57,169 nt of DNA, taken from the NCBI GenBank assembly GCA_016870995.1, contig VFZU01000022.1, forward strand, positions 1 through 57,169, in the 5' to 3' direction. The position numbers and the translations under genes were made by a program. This stretch comes from Acidobacteriota bacterium (GTDB taxonomy: Bacteria > Acidobacteriota > Terriglobia > Bryobacterales > Bryobacteraceae). This document shows, in pieces, positions 26,794-35,474 of the stretch (the stretch's first letter is position 1; each line of letters starts with the position of its first letter). The notes beneath the pieces are model-generated. The model searched no databases, was not told the DNA's origin, and saw nothing but the letters and a program-made list of their open reading frames with translations.

Positions 26794-27777
26794 TCATTTG
26801 GGAAGTGCATCGAGCGGAATCGCAGCATGCTTCACACGCTTACGCTTCCACGTCCAGGTGGCATGAACGGTGCCATCCGCAGCTTGAATAATCGCAGGGT
26901 AAGAATATTCCCCGGGTTCTGATTCAAGCACAATCGGCTCGCTCCACTTGTCGCCATCTTTGCTTACCGCGATGTTCAGAGGGGAACGGCCCTTGGCCGT
27001 ATGGTTGTAGATCAAAACAATCCTGCCATCCTTCAGCGTTACCGCGTCAATGCCGCTATTCGGATTCGGCAAATTTGTAATCTTCGCGCTCGACCAGGTC
27101 TTGCCAGCGTCCTTCGAATCCGAATACGTGATGAACCCGATCTTCGTCGTTGAACGCATATACATGCGCAATGTCTTTCCTATAGTCACGACGGCTGGCT
27201 GAATGATTCCTTTGGGTTCTGCCGGATACACAATCGGCCCATGCTTGGTCCAGGTTTGACCGTTGTCGGTGGAGCGTTCCACCCAGCCCGTCCAGGCAAA
27301 GTCAGTTTCAACGCTCGTGCCCGAAATGATCGTGCCATCCGCCATCACCAGCGGCTTGTTCTTGATCGGGCCATAGACGCCACCGGCGAGATACTCTTTG
27401 TCGCGCCACGTTCTTCCGCCATCAGAGCTCGCAATTTTCGCGCCATTCCATGTGCTCGGGCTGAGACCAAATTTGTAATACAGCCAAAGTACTTTGTCCT
27501 TGGTGTGAAACAGCACCGGGTTGTATGTGGAGAAATTGGTTTCTCTCGCAATTTCCTGCGGAGCGCTCCATGCGCCTTCCTTCCAACGGGAACCCCAGAT
27601 CGCGACGTCTTTTGCACCCTCGCGAGAGCCTCCGAACCAGGCTGCGAAAAATTCGCCGGGTGCAGTCTCGACGATGGTCGAGGCATGACACTCCGGAAAC
27701 GGCGCACTCTCATAGATAAAGCTCTGTTTGATCTGCCCAAAGGCCATCAGCGGGAACAACAAAAATGCAAGTTTCAT
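26794..27777 (-). CDS. Secreted sialidase-family (BNR/Asp-box) protein
   Basis: The 327-residue protein has a signal peptide (MKLAFLLFPLMAFG) and a six-bladed sialidase-like propeller. Asp-box repeats are visible as SSDGGRTW, STDNGQTW, SKDAGKTW and SKDGDKWS, and the N-terminal FFAAWFGGSREGAKDVAIW block is typical of the BNR_2 group (PF13088). Members are often called exo-alpha-sialidases, but many act on other glycans, so the substrate is open. I start it at ATG 27777; the preceding TTG is in frame but has no ribosome site either. It diverges from a ROK sugar kinase across 33 bp, suggesting that a sugar it releases may be phosphorylated by that kinase. Confidence 0.8.
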   Translation of the reverse strand: MKLAFLLFPLMAFGQIKQSFIYESAPFPECHASTIVETAPGEFFAAWFGGSREGAKDVAIWGSRWKEGAWSAPQEIARETNFSTYNPVLFHTKDKVLWLYYKFGLSPSTWNGAKIASSDGGRTWRDKEYLAGGVYGPIKNKPLVMADGTIISGTSVETDFAWTGWVERSTDNGQTWTKHGPIVYPAEPKGIIQPAVVTIGKTLRMYMRSTTKIGFITYSDSKDAGKTWSSAKITNLPNPNSGIDAVTLKDGRIVLIYNHTAKGRSPLNIAVSKDGDKWSEPIVLESEPGEYSYPAIIQAADGTVHATWTWKRKRVKHAAIPLDALPK

Positions 27778-27810
27778 CAATGAATCAAGTCTATATTGGT
27801 AGCTGTCACT

Positions 27811-28659
27811 ATGTACGGAGCGATTGAAGCGGGCGGCACTAAATTCATCTGCGGCTACGGCAGCGGTCCCTCTGATATCCAGGTGAGCACATCCATCCCA
27901 ACGACAACCCCCAAAGAAACGATGCGCCGCGTGATCGAGTTCTTCGAGGGGCGCAAAGTCAAGGCCACTGGTATCGCCTGCTTTGGCCCACTCGAACTTT
28001 CGAAAGGGCGCATCGGCAAGCTAACTCCAAAGCTCGAATGGAGGGGCTTCCCGATCCAGGACGCCGTTGAACAGGCTCTCGGCTGTCCTGTGTCTCTCGA
28101 TACTGATGTGAACGGAGCGGCCTTGGGTGAGCATCTCTGGGGCGCTGCACAACAGAAGGATCACTTTGTTTATGTCACCGTTGGCACCGGAATCGGTGGC
28201 GGCGCGATGATCCATGGCCAGCTCGTCCACGGTCTTCTGCATCCTGAAATTGGCCACATGAGAGTGCGGCGATTCGCCGGCGACTCCTTTGCTGGAAACT
28301 GTCCGGTGCATGGGGATTGCCTGGAAGGCCTTGCCGCAGGGCCAGCGATTGCTGAGCGATGGGGCGTTGCAAAGGCCGAAGAGCTATCCGCAAACCATTT
28401 GGCTTGGCCGATGACAGCTCATTATCTCGGGCAGATGGCAGTCAATTTGGCCTGCGCCTACTCACCAGAGCTCTTGATTCTCGGTGGAGGAATTGCCTTG
28501 CGCCCCGGCATGATTGACATGATCCGTCAGTCGGCGAAGCAGGAGATGAATGGGTATGCACCGCTACCCAAAATCGTGAAAGCCAAGCTGGGCTCTCGCG
28601 CTGGCGTGCTTGGCGCTCTTGCTCTCGCTAAATTCCGTAAAGCATCAGGTAAACGATAA
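27811..28659 (+). CDS. ROK-family sugar kinase, fructokinase-like
   Basis: A 282-residue sugar kinase opening MYGAIEAGGTKFICGYG, the usual start of ROK fructokinases. ATG 27811 is therefore preferred over the upstream in-frame TTG at 27796. Other landmarks are FGPLELSKG, DTDVNGAALGEHLWGA, TVGTGIGGGAMI, and the zinc-site region HPEIGHMRVRRF with CPVHGDCLEG. The C-terminal LLILGGGIALRPG completes the ATP-binding fold. It phosphorylates a hexose with ATP, and fructose or mannose is likely. Its last 32 bp overlap the DUF420 gene on the other strand. Confidence 0.87.
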   Translation: MYGAIEAGGTKFICGYGSGPSDIQVSTSIPTTTPKETMRRVIEFFEGRKVKATGIACFGPLELSKGRIGKLTPKLEWRGFPIQDAVEQALGCPVSLDTDVNGAALGEHLWGAAQQKDHFVYVTVGTGIGGGAMIHGQLVHGLLHPEIGHMRVRRFAGDSFAGNCPVHGDCLEGLAAGPAIAERWGVAKAEELSANHLAWPMTAHYLGQMAVNLACAYSPELLILGGGIALRPGMIDMIRQSAKQEMNGYAPLPKIVKAKLGSRAGVLGALALAKFRKASGKR

Positions 28660-29041
28660 CGCCCGTGACCGAGACGTAAAGCCAGATCGGCAATGTGATC
28701 TTGGCAATCTTGCGATGCTTGTCAAACCGTTCTTGAAAAGCTCTCCAAAGCGTTAGAATCGCAAGCACTGGAACCGTTGCCGCCAACACCACGTGCGAAA
28801 TCAGGATTGCAAAATACACCGTTCGCATCGCGCCTTGGCCTTGATATGGCACGCTCCCTACGTTGTAGTGATACACGAGGTAGCAAATCAAGAACACAAT
28901 CGAGACCCCAAACGCGCTCAGCATCACTTTCTTGTGCTGCTCCCTCCTGCCTTGACGAATCAACGAATATCCGTAAAGCAAGAGTATGGTGCAGAGCGCA
29001 TTCAACGTTGCATTCAGAGTTGGTAAATCACGTACGGTCAT
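28628..29041 (-). CDS. DUF420 membrane protein, cytochrome oxidase assembly-linked
   Basis: This 137-residue protein has four hydrophobic helices and matches the DUF420 family (CtaM/YozB-like). It contains NALCTILLLYGYSLIRQG, CYLVYHYNVG and ILISHVVLAATVPVLAI, in which histidines could bind heme or metal. In Firmicutes, CtaM is needed for mature cytochrome aa3 oxidase. Here it is the last gene of a unit that also holds CtaA-like, CtaB and SCO proteins, which supports the same role. Its start overlaps the SCO gene by 14 bp and its end overlaps the ROK kinase gene by 32 bp. Confidence 0.8.
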   Translation of the reverse strand: MTVRDLPTLNATLNALCTILLLYGYSLIRQGRREQHKKVMLSAFGVSIVFLICYLVYHYNVGSVPYQGQGAMRTVYFAILISHVVLAATVPVLAILTLWRAFQERFDKHRKIAKITLPIWLYVSVTGVIVYLMLYGI

Positions 29042-29579
29042 GGAGTAGTTTCAAATCCTCGATTAGGTTATCGATGCCATCTTTGGCGAAAGAGTCGTAA
29101 AAACCACGGATTTTCATGGCTTGATCTACCAGAACAAATCGGGTGGAATGTTCCTGCATGCTATCCGCAAACCCGAGATAGAAAGATTCGCTCATCAGGT
29201 TCCGAATCAGATCTTTACGTCCGGTAAGAAACGCCCAGCGCTCCGGGCGGGCGCCGAATTTTTTCGAGTACTGCAGCAAAGTCGCCGCTGTGTCCCGGTC
29301 CGGGTCAACGGTGATGCTCACAAGCCTGACATTATCTAGTCCGCTTGTTTCCTGTTGCACGCGTTTCAATTGGTTCGACATGCGCGGACATGGTCCTGGG
29401 CAGTTGGTAAAGAAGAAGTCTGCCACCCATACCTTGCTCTTGAGTTGAGCGCTCCCATAAGGCTGCCCCGATTCGTTGATGAATTCAAAGGGCGGCACAG
29501 AACCCAATTCAGGCAGATTCACTGCAGGTTTGCAACCCGCCAATGCCAGCGCTCCCGCAATCCATTCACGCCGTCGCAT
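29028..29579 (-). CDS. SCO1/SenC family copper-delivery lipoprotein
   Basis: SCO proteins hand copper to, or reduce, the CuA site of cytochrome c oxidase. This 183-residue form starts at ATG 29579, giving a twin-arginine-like lipoprotein signal with a lipobox ending at Cys16 (ALALAGC). The thioredoxin-like fold carries the copper ligands Cys60 and Cys64 in TNCPGPCP (CxxxC) and His144 in QEHSTRFVL. The longer frame from 29645 overlaps the ABC permease too far. Its start lies 14 bp inside the permease gene, and the whole unit is packed with overlaps. Confidence 0.9.
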   Translation of the reverse strand: MRRREWIAGALALAGCKPAVNLPELGSVPPFEFINESGQPYGSAQLKSKVWVADFFFTNCPGPCPRMSNQLKRVQQETSGLDNVRLVSITVDPDRDTAATLLQYSKKFGARPERWAFLTGRKDLIRNLMSESFYLGFADSMQEHSTRFVLVDQAMKIRGFYDSFAKDGIDNLIEDLKLLHDRT

Positions 29580-30291
29580 GATCACTACGTCCCACCCAGA
29601 ACAAGGCAATGCCGAACAATCCAGTAGTCCATACCGCCAAAACACTCAAGCTCAACAGCGTTGAAAAAACTCCTTCCATGCCCAGACTTTCGTTCAGCAG
29701 TGAGATCCCGTAAGTCATTGGGTTCAGCGCCATCGCTGTCTTCATCCAGGGATGGGCTTCACCAAACCGGAACAACGATCCCGACAGCATCCACATCGGC
29801 ATCAGCAGCATATTCACAACCCCATGAAATGCCTGCGTCGAAGGCATGCGCCAAGCGCAGAGAAAACCAACCAGCGTAAACAGTAATGCAATCACCGCCA
29901 GAATTCCAAGACATGCCAGCACGCCGAAAAAACCGGGCTTGAGCCCCGCGAGTGGCAGAAACAACAGGAAAACCAGGCTTTGTAACCAGGCAAGCGCTGC
30001 GGCGCCAACCACCTTTCCCAAAACGATGCCAGCTCTCGGTGCGGGCGTAACCAGCACTCCGGCCAGAAATCCTTCCTTGCGGTCATCGATCAATGTCATG
30101 TTCGAGAAGACGGCAGAGAACATCAACGCCAGTGCAATCGATCCACTGTAAAACCGCGCGAAGTCGTTGAAGCCAGCGCTCACCACCAACCAGAACAGCA
30201 AGGGTGCCGCAGCAAAGCCGGCGACACGAGCCTTGTCCCGCCAAAACTTCAATAACTCCCGGTGCGCGAGCGCCGCCGCCGATAGCATCAT
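29566..30291 (-). CDS. ABC-2 type transporter permease
   Basis: A 241-residue membrane component with six helices. It opens with AHRELLKFWRDKARVAGFA, and the central part matches ABC-2 exporters (MTLIDDRKEGFLAGVLVTPAP, then GVVNMLLMPMWMLSGSLF and AMALNPMTYGISLL). It should pair with the ATPase encoded just upstream, with which it shares a 4 bp overlap. Its place between heme O synthase and SCO suggests a part in cytochrome oxidase assembly, for example copper or heme handling. That is inferred from position only. Confidence 0.86.
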   Translation of the reverse strand: MMLSAAALAHRELLKFWRDKARVAGFAAAPLLFWLVVSAGFNDFARFYSGSIALALMFSAVFSNMTLIDDRKEGFLAGVLVTPAPRAGIVLGKVVGAAALAWLQSLVFLLFLPLAGLKPGFFGVLACLGILAVIALLFTLVGFLCAWRMPSTQAFHGVVNMLLMPMWMLSGSLFRFGEAHPWMKTAMALNPMTYGISLLNESLGMEGVFSTLLSLSVLAVWTTGLFGIALFWVGRSDHATA

Positions 30292-31211
30292 ACGCTCACC
30301 GCCGCCCGTTCTCGGGATGTCATCTTGCGAAACACATCTCCCAGCGTGGGTTGATGAAATCCGATCGAAAGCACCTCTCCCGGCAGTGCATCCACAAGCC
30401 TTGGAATCATCCTGTGAGCCTGCTCCGCCTCTACCCAGATCACCCCGTCGATCAAACGCATCTGCGCATCAAATTGAGATTGCAAACTCTCGAGCGCCGC
30501 CTGCGGATCGCGGGCCCGCAGTTCCACGACTTGACCACCGATCGTTGCCTTCAGTTCTTCGGGAGTGCCTTCCGCCACGCGTACTCCGCTGCTCAGCAAG
30601 ATCAGCGAATCGCACTTCTCAGCTTCCTCGAAAAGATGGGTAGATACGACGATGGCCGTGCTGCGCCGTTCTCGCAACCCTTCGATCGCGAGCCAGAAGT
30701 CATCGCGCGCCACCGGGTCGAGACCTGTCGTCGGCTCATCGAGAATCAACATCTGTGGCTCATGCAGGAGAGCCCGCGCGATCTCAGCCCGGCGCTGCAA
30801 TCCTCCCGACAGACTCTTGCACAATTCATGCCGTCGCTCGGCGATGCCCAACTGTCCCATCACTTGCCTGACCCGATCGATAAGGCCCCTTCCAGACAGT
30901 CCATGGAATGCGCCACATGCTAGCAGGTTTTCCTCGATCGTTAGCAGTTTGTCGAGCGTCTGTGTTTGAAACACGACTCCGATACGGGCTCTCACCGCTT
31001 GGGGGTGCTTGGCCGCATCAAATCCGCAAACTTCCACCTTGCCGCACTGCGGCTTGCTGATAGTTGAAAGCAATCGCAGCAATGTGGACTTTCCCGAACC
31101 ATTGGGGCCCAGTAACCCCACGATTTCTCGCCGGTTCATGTGCATCGAAAAAGAGTTGAGCGCGATCAGATCCCCGTAACGATGCGACACATTTTCAACG
31201 GCAAGCAGCAT
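30288..31211 (-). CDS. ABC transporter ATP-binding protein
   Basis: The 307-residue ATPase has Walker A GPNGSGKST at about residues 35-43, a Q-loop VFQTQTLDK, the signature LSGGLQRR, Walker B LILDEPTTGLDP and the switch histidine in VVSTHLFEEAE. After the nucleotide domain (about residues 1-225) there is an extra C-terminal domain of about 80 residues, common in CcmA/NatA-like exporters that pair with ABC-2 permeases. It lies 3 bp downstream of ctaB and overlaps the permease gene by 4 bp. Confidence 0.92.
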   Translation of the reverse strand: MLLAVENVSHRYGDLIALNSFSMHMNRREIVGLLGPNGSGKSTLLRLLSTISKPQCGKVEVCGFDAAKHPQAVRARIGVVFQTQTLDKLLTIEENLLACGAFHGLSGRGLIDRVRQVMGQLGIAERRHELCKSLSGGLQRRAEIARALLHEPQMLILDEPTTGLDPVARDDFWLAIEGLRERRSTAIVVSTHLFEEAEKCDSLILLSSGVRVAEGTPEELKATIGGQVVELRARDPQAALESLQSQFDAQMRLIDGVIWVEAEQAHRMIPRLVDALPGEVLSIGFHQPTLGDVFRKMTSRERAAVSV

Positions 31212-31214
31212 GAC

Positions 31215-32078
31215 TTATCTCGGCGCAAAAATCAGTACGGCGTAAAGCACGGGCAGGTAAACCACTGTAGCGAGCAGCACTCCACGGGCGTTTTCGCGGC
31301 TTCTCTGACGGAACATCTTAAAAGCGCAATAAAGCAGCAATGCACCCATGATTAACGAGGCAGCCAGGTATACCTTCCCGCTCATCGCCAGTGCGATCGG
31401 GAGAAGGCTGGTTGGAACCATCAATACAGAAGTCCACAAGATGCGACTCGCCGTGGATTCGCCATCCGGCTCGACTACGGGCAACATGCGGATTCCGGCC
31501 TTGCCATATTCTTCTCGATACATCCACGCGATGGCATAAAAATGCGGAAACTGCCAGACAAACAAAATTGCATAGAGCGCCCAGGCTTCGAGCGTCAACG
31601 CATTGGTGGCGGCTGCATAACCAAGCAGGGGAGGCATGGCTCCCGGGATGGCTCCCACAGTCGTCGAATGAGGCGACATGCGCTTCATCGGTGTGTACAA
31701 GAACAAATAGCTTGTCAGCGTAAACAGCCCCAGCCCTGCCGTCAGCAGATTGCATCCCAGCCACAATTCAACAAATCCCAACGCAGCTAGCACCACTCCA
31801 AAGACAAGTGCCGGCATCGCCCCTACTTTGCCCGTAGGCAACGGTCTTCCGGCGGTTCTTGACATGTAGCGGTCTGAATCTCGCTCCCACCACTGATTCA
31901 GTGCCGCCGTGCCGCTGGCGATTAAGCCCGTGCCGAGCATGAGGTGAAACAAAACCCAGGGAAGGTCTGCCGATTTCAACATCGGCTTGCCGAAGTAGAA
32001 GCCGACTGCTGTGCTCATCAGGATGAGCCACGTAATCCTCGGCTTGGTCAGCGCAACGTAATCCTTAACTAGAGACAT
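31215..32078 (-). CDS. ctaB: Protoheme IX farnesyltransferase (heme O synthase)
   Basis: CtaB/CyoE adds a farnesyl tail to heme B to make heme O, the precursor of heme A. The 287-residue protein has about eight helices, the prenyl-diphosphate site NQWWERDSDRYMSRTAGRPL and the second polar loop YTPMKRMSPHSTTVGAIPGA, followed by WQFPHFYAIAWMYREEYGKAG. I start it at ATG 32078 (MSLVKDYVALTKPR), the usual N-terminus. The frame stays open to a TTG at 32135. It overlaps the CtaA-like gene by 14 bp. Confidence 0.93.
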   Translation of the reverse strand: MSLVKDYVALTKPRITWLILMSTAVGFYFGKPMLKSADLPWVLFHLMLGTGLIASGTAALNQWWERDSDRYMSRTAGRPLPTGKVGAMPALVFGVVLAALGFVELWLGCNLLTAGLGLFTLTSYLFLYTPMKRMSPHSTTVGAIPGAMPPLLGYAAATNALTLEAWALYAILFVWQFPHFYAIAWMYREEYGKAGIRMLPVVEPDGESTASRILWTSVLMVPTSLLPIALAMSGKVYLAASLIMGALLLYCAFKMFRQRSRENARGVLLATVVYLPVLYAVLIFAPR

Positions 32079-32733
32079 GTGCGCCTGTGGGCGGTAGTCC
32101 CGCAGCCTCCTGCTTACGTGAACTGGCTCGTACAAATTCCGCTAGAACCCAAACCGCTCCCAGAGCCACGGCGCTGGTGAGGATATGTGCAATCGTGAAA
32201 ATCCGCGTATCAGGTAACGCGTTGTTTGTGCCCTGCCCAAATCGCACCACATAGGCCGCGATTCCCAGCACCACCTGAACCAGCACCATCCAAAGCAGAA
32301 CGATTGAGGCGGATCGCGCGGGGTGACCCTTCGGTGCTGGCGACATAACGCCAGTCGCGAAATAAAGCAAAAATCCACCCACCAACATCGCGCCGGCCAC
32401 ATGCGAGATCGCGCCCATCAGTTTGTATCGTAGTGCCGCCCCCATCCCAATCTGTAGCATCACCAGCCACGGCGCAATGAATCCAAGGCTCGTCAACGAT
32501 GGGCTGCCATGGTCCACGAAAGTGCTCACGCCACCTACAGCCCCACTCGATTTCACCGCCCAAAGGCAACAAACCCCAAACCCGATTTGCAGGGAAACAT
32601 CAATTAGGGTCGCAACCACAGCTGCGTCTCTCGGCACGTCTGCCCTGAATGCAAAAACTGAAATCCCCGCCAGCAGTAGCGCGCACAACGCACTCGCGCA
32701 CAAGAACTGCCCATTTTGTTCTCGACTCTTCAT
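32065..32733 (-). CDS. COX15/CtaA-like membrane protein (possible heme A synthase)
   Basis: A 222-residue protein with six predicted helices, first in the unit with ctaB, the ABC exporter, SCO and DUF420. Its position and the helix histidines in MGAISHVAGAML and FTIAHILTSAVA suggest a heme A synthase relative. However, classic CtaA proteins have eight helices, four heme-binding histidines and a cysteine-bearing periplasmic loop, and I see neither the extra helices nor that loop. It may be a reduced or divergent family member, so the enzymatic call is tentative. It diverges from the kinase gene across 50 bp. Confidence 0.55.
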   Translation of the reverse strand: MKSREQNGQFLCASALCALLLAGISVFAFRADVPRDAAVVATLIDVSLQIGFGVCCLWAVKSSGAVGGVSTFVDHGSPSLTSLGFIAPWLVMLQIGMGAALRYKLMGAISHVAGAMLVGGFLLYFATGVMSPAPKGHPARSASIVLLWMVLVQVVLGIAAYVVRFGQGTNNALPDTRIFTIAHILTSAVALGAVWVLAEFVRASSRKQEAAGLPPTGAHVSS

Positions 32734-32783
32734 TCTGCCTGTTAAACTTTCATTCTAGCCGACCAGCCTCTATTGGATGCCTG

Positions 32784-35474
32784 ATGCCGCCCATTCGCGC
32801 TCTTCATTCCGGTGATTTATTTGGCCACTACCGCTTGGAGCAGCCACTCGGGGGTGGCGGCATGGGCGTGGTTTGGCGAGCTACCGATACCCGCCTGGGT
32901 CGCGGGGTGGCGATCAAGTTTCTTCCGGACGACTTTCATGAGGGCGGGGAAGTGCTTGAGCGATTCCGCCGCGAGGCACGCACAGCCAGCTCCCTGAATC
33001 ACCCCAACATCTGTATCGTCTACGACATTGGGGAAGATCACAATCGACCCTTCCTGGTGATGGAGCTGCTCGAAGGCAAAACCCTTCGCCAGTTTCTACA
33101 GGATCGCCCGCTCCGCGTTGGCGAAATCCTCGATGTTGGCCTTCAAGTCGCCGACGCCCTCGATGCGGCCCACCAGCAATCGATCATTCATCGCGACATC
33201 AAACCAGCCAACCTGTTCGTCCTTGAGAAATCGGGGGTTGGCATTCAAGCCAAACTACTTGATTTCGGTCTCGCCAAACGCGACATGCTGAATTGGGACT
33301 CTTCGACGATGACGGCTTTTCGCACAGACAGCGGAGTCGCCATCGGTACCGCAGCTTATATGAGCCCCGAGCAGGCTCTGGGTCAAACCATCGACGCTCG
33401 TAGCGACCTGTTCAGCTTCGGCATGGTTTTGTATGAGATGGCAACCCGCACGCTGCCTTTTCGAGGGGTCACCAGTGCTGCCCTCTTCGATGCCATTCTG
33501 AACAAGGCTCCGGCCAGTCTACTGGCCGCCAATCCCGAAGCTCCGGCGGAGCTCGAACGCATCATCCTCAAATTGCTTGAGAAGGATCCTGCCCTTCGTT
33601 ACCAAAGCGCCGCCGAACTGCGCACAGACCTTTCTCGGCTCAAACGCGATCTCAGTTCCCCCACGACAAACCGCCGCACGGCGCTTGAAAACTCGCACTC
33701 TCGCCTGCCCTTATGGTCTCGCGCTCCAGCCCAAGCCGCTTTCGCGGGCTTCGTCTTCGTCCTCGTGGTCTTCGCGGCCTGGCTTGCGATTCGCAGCCGC
33801 CCCGGCGCGGCCCCCCTAGAATTTGAGAGCGCCAGCTTCCGCGCGCTTACCGAGACCTCGCATGCCGAGTTCTTCCCTCAGATCAGCCCCGACGGGCGAA
33901 GCCTGGTCTACGCAAGCAACCAGCGTGGCAATTGGGACTTATTTTTGCTCGACACGGAGTCGCGTCAACCGCGCCTGCTGACGGAGTCAAACACTACTGA
34001 CGACACGGAGCCCGCGCTCTCGCCCGATGGCAACATAATAGCTTTCCGCAGCGAGCGTGACGGCGGCGGCATCTTCTTGTATGACCTTCGTGACAACAAG
34101 ATCCGCAAGCTCAGCCCGATCGGCCACAACCCTGCCTGGAGCCCCGACGCCACCGAAATCGTTTGCGCCACCGAGGGCATCATTCGACCAGAAGACCGCT
34201 ACACCACCGCAAGCCAACTCTGGGCGATCCGTGTCGACAATGGTGCACGCCGCCTCGTCTACAAGGGCGACGCTGTGCAGCCGCATTGGAGCCCGAATGG
34301 CGAACGCATCGCCTTCTGGGCTTCGCGCTCCGGCCAGCGCGATTTGTTCACAGTGCGCGCCCGACCCCGCAACGGTATCACTCCCGAACCAGTAGCGCTC
34401 TTGAGTGACCCATCGGTCGATTGGAATCCTGTCTTCAGCCCGGACGGAATCTTCCTCTACTTCCTCAGCGATCGCGATGGCAAGATGAGCCTCTGGCGCA
34501 TGCGCATCGACGCCGATAGCGGAGAAGCCCTTGGCTCTCCCGAAGCGGTTCATCTGCCCGTCGATGAAGTGGCTCACATCAGCTTTAGTCGCGATGGCCG
34601 ACGCATCGCATTCGTGCAATATGCACTGCTCGCCAACATCTATCGTGTCCGCTTCGATCCGAAAAACGAACAGCTCGAATCTGCGCCAGAGCCACTCACT
34701 CGAGGTAAAGTCCCCTTCACCCGTCCCGATCTCAGCGCCAACGGATTGTGGCTCACCTTCAGCTCTCAAACCAGCCGCGAAAATTTATTCGTACTCGGCA
34801 CGGATGGCTCGGGTTTCCGCCAGTTGACCGACGAGCAATACAAGGACCGCGGCCCTCGCTGGAGCCCCGACGGCAAACGACTCGCCTTCTTTTCAAACCG
34901 CAGCGGAGCCTGGGAAATATGGACCTACACAATGGACGGTGGCGGCCTTCAGCAGCTCACACGCGGGGCAACAGGCACGACTGCCTGGCCAGTCTGGAGC
35001 CCCGATGGCAAGCGCCTTGCCTACACGATCTTCGGATTCAACAGTTTTCTGCTCGATCCCAGCCGCCGCTGGAATGAACAAAGTCCGCAAGCCTTGCCGC
35101 CGATGGAGACGCAGAACGAAATGTTCTCTGCCTGGCATTGGAGTCCCGATGGCCAGCGGATCGCCGGCTTTAACCAACAAGCCGAAGGTGCCATCTCAGG
35201 AATCGCATCATTCGATCTTCGCGATTCCAAATTCACGAAGTGGAGCGATGTCGGCCAGGACCCTCATTGGCTCGCCGATTCCAAGCGCCTTTTCTTTGTT
35301 CACGAGGGCAAAATCTGGCTTCTCCATACGGAGACTGGCGTGCGCCGCATTGTCGTTCAATCGAAAGACTGGGACGTCGAACGTCGTGGCATTGCAGCCA
35401 GCAAAGACAACCAGTGGATTTACTTCAGCGGCTCCCGCAGCGAATCTGAAGTCTGGCTCGGCGTCGTCGAATAG
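32784..35474 (+). CDS. Membrane serine/threonine kinase with PD40 beta-propeller
   Basis: This 896-residue protein has an N-terminal eukaryotic-type kinase with a glycine loop (LGGGGMGVVW), catalytic Lys45, HRDIKPAN (Asp138) and DFG at 160-162, then YMSPEQ. One membrane helix at about 318-336 follows. The outer half holds about eleven WD40-like/TolB-type repeats with the pattern WSPDGKRLAF. The layout suggests that an external propeller controls an inner kinase domain. This architecture is common in Acidobacteriota. ATG 32784 is chosen because the kinase begins right after it. The last 55 bp overlap the FadB-like gene. Confidence 0.9.
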   Translation: MPPIRALHSGDLFGHYRLEQPLGGGGMGVVWRATDTRLGRGVAIKFLPDDFHEGGEVLERFRREARTASSLNHPNICIVYDIGEDHNRPFLVMELLEGKTLRQFLQDRPLRVGEILDVGLQVADALDAAHQQSIIHRDIKPANLFVLEKSGVGIQAKLLDFGLAKRDMLNWDSSTMTAFRTDSGVAIGTAAYMSPEQALGQTIDARSDLFSFGMVLYEMATRTLPFRGVTSAALFDAILNKAPASLLAANPEAPAELERIILKLLEKDPALRYQSAAELRTDLSRLKRDLSSPTTNRRTALENSHSRLPLWSRAPAQAAFAGFVFVLVVFAAWLAIRSRPGAAPLEFESASFRALTETSHAEFFPQISPDGRSLVYASNQRGNWDLFLLDTESRQPRLLTESNTTDDTEPALSPDGNIIAFRSERDGGGIFLYDLRDNKIRKLSPIGHNPAWSPDATEIVCATEGIIRPEDRYTTASQLWAIRVDNGARRLVYKGDAVQPHWSPNGERIAFWASRSGQRDLFTVRARPRNGITPEPVALLSDPSVDWNPVFSPDGIFLYFLSDRDGKMSLWRMRIDADSGEALGSPEAVHLPVDEVAHISFSRDGRRIAFVQYALLANIYRVRFDPKNEQLESAPEPLTRGKVPFTRPDLSANGLWLTFSSQTSRENLFVLGTDGSGFRQLTDEQYKDRGPRWSPDGKRLAFFSNRSGAWEIWTYTMDGGGLQQLTRGATGTTAWPVWSPDGKRLAYTIFGFNSFLLDPSRRWNEQSPQALPPMETQNEMFSAWHWSPDGQRIAGFNQQAEGAISGIASFDLRDSKFTKWSDVGQDPHWLADSKRLFFVHEGKIWLLHTETGVRRIVVQSKDWDVERRGIAASKDNQWIYFSGSRSESEVWLGVVE

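Noticed and set aside
33987-34769. A 260-codon minus-strand open frame inside the kinase propeller
   Set aside because: It is opposite repeated WSPDG blocks and its composition follows the repeat, with no motif.
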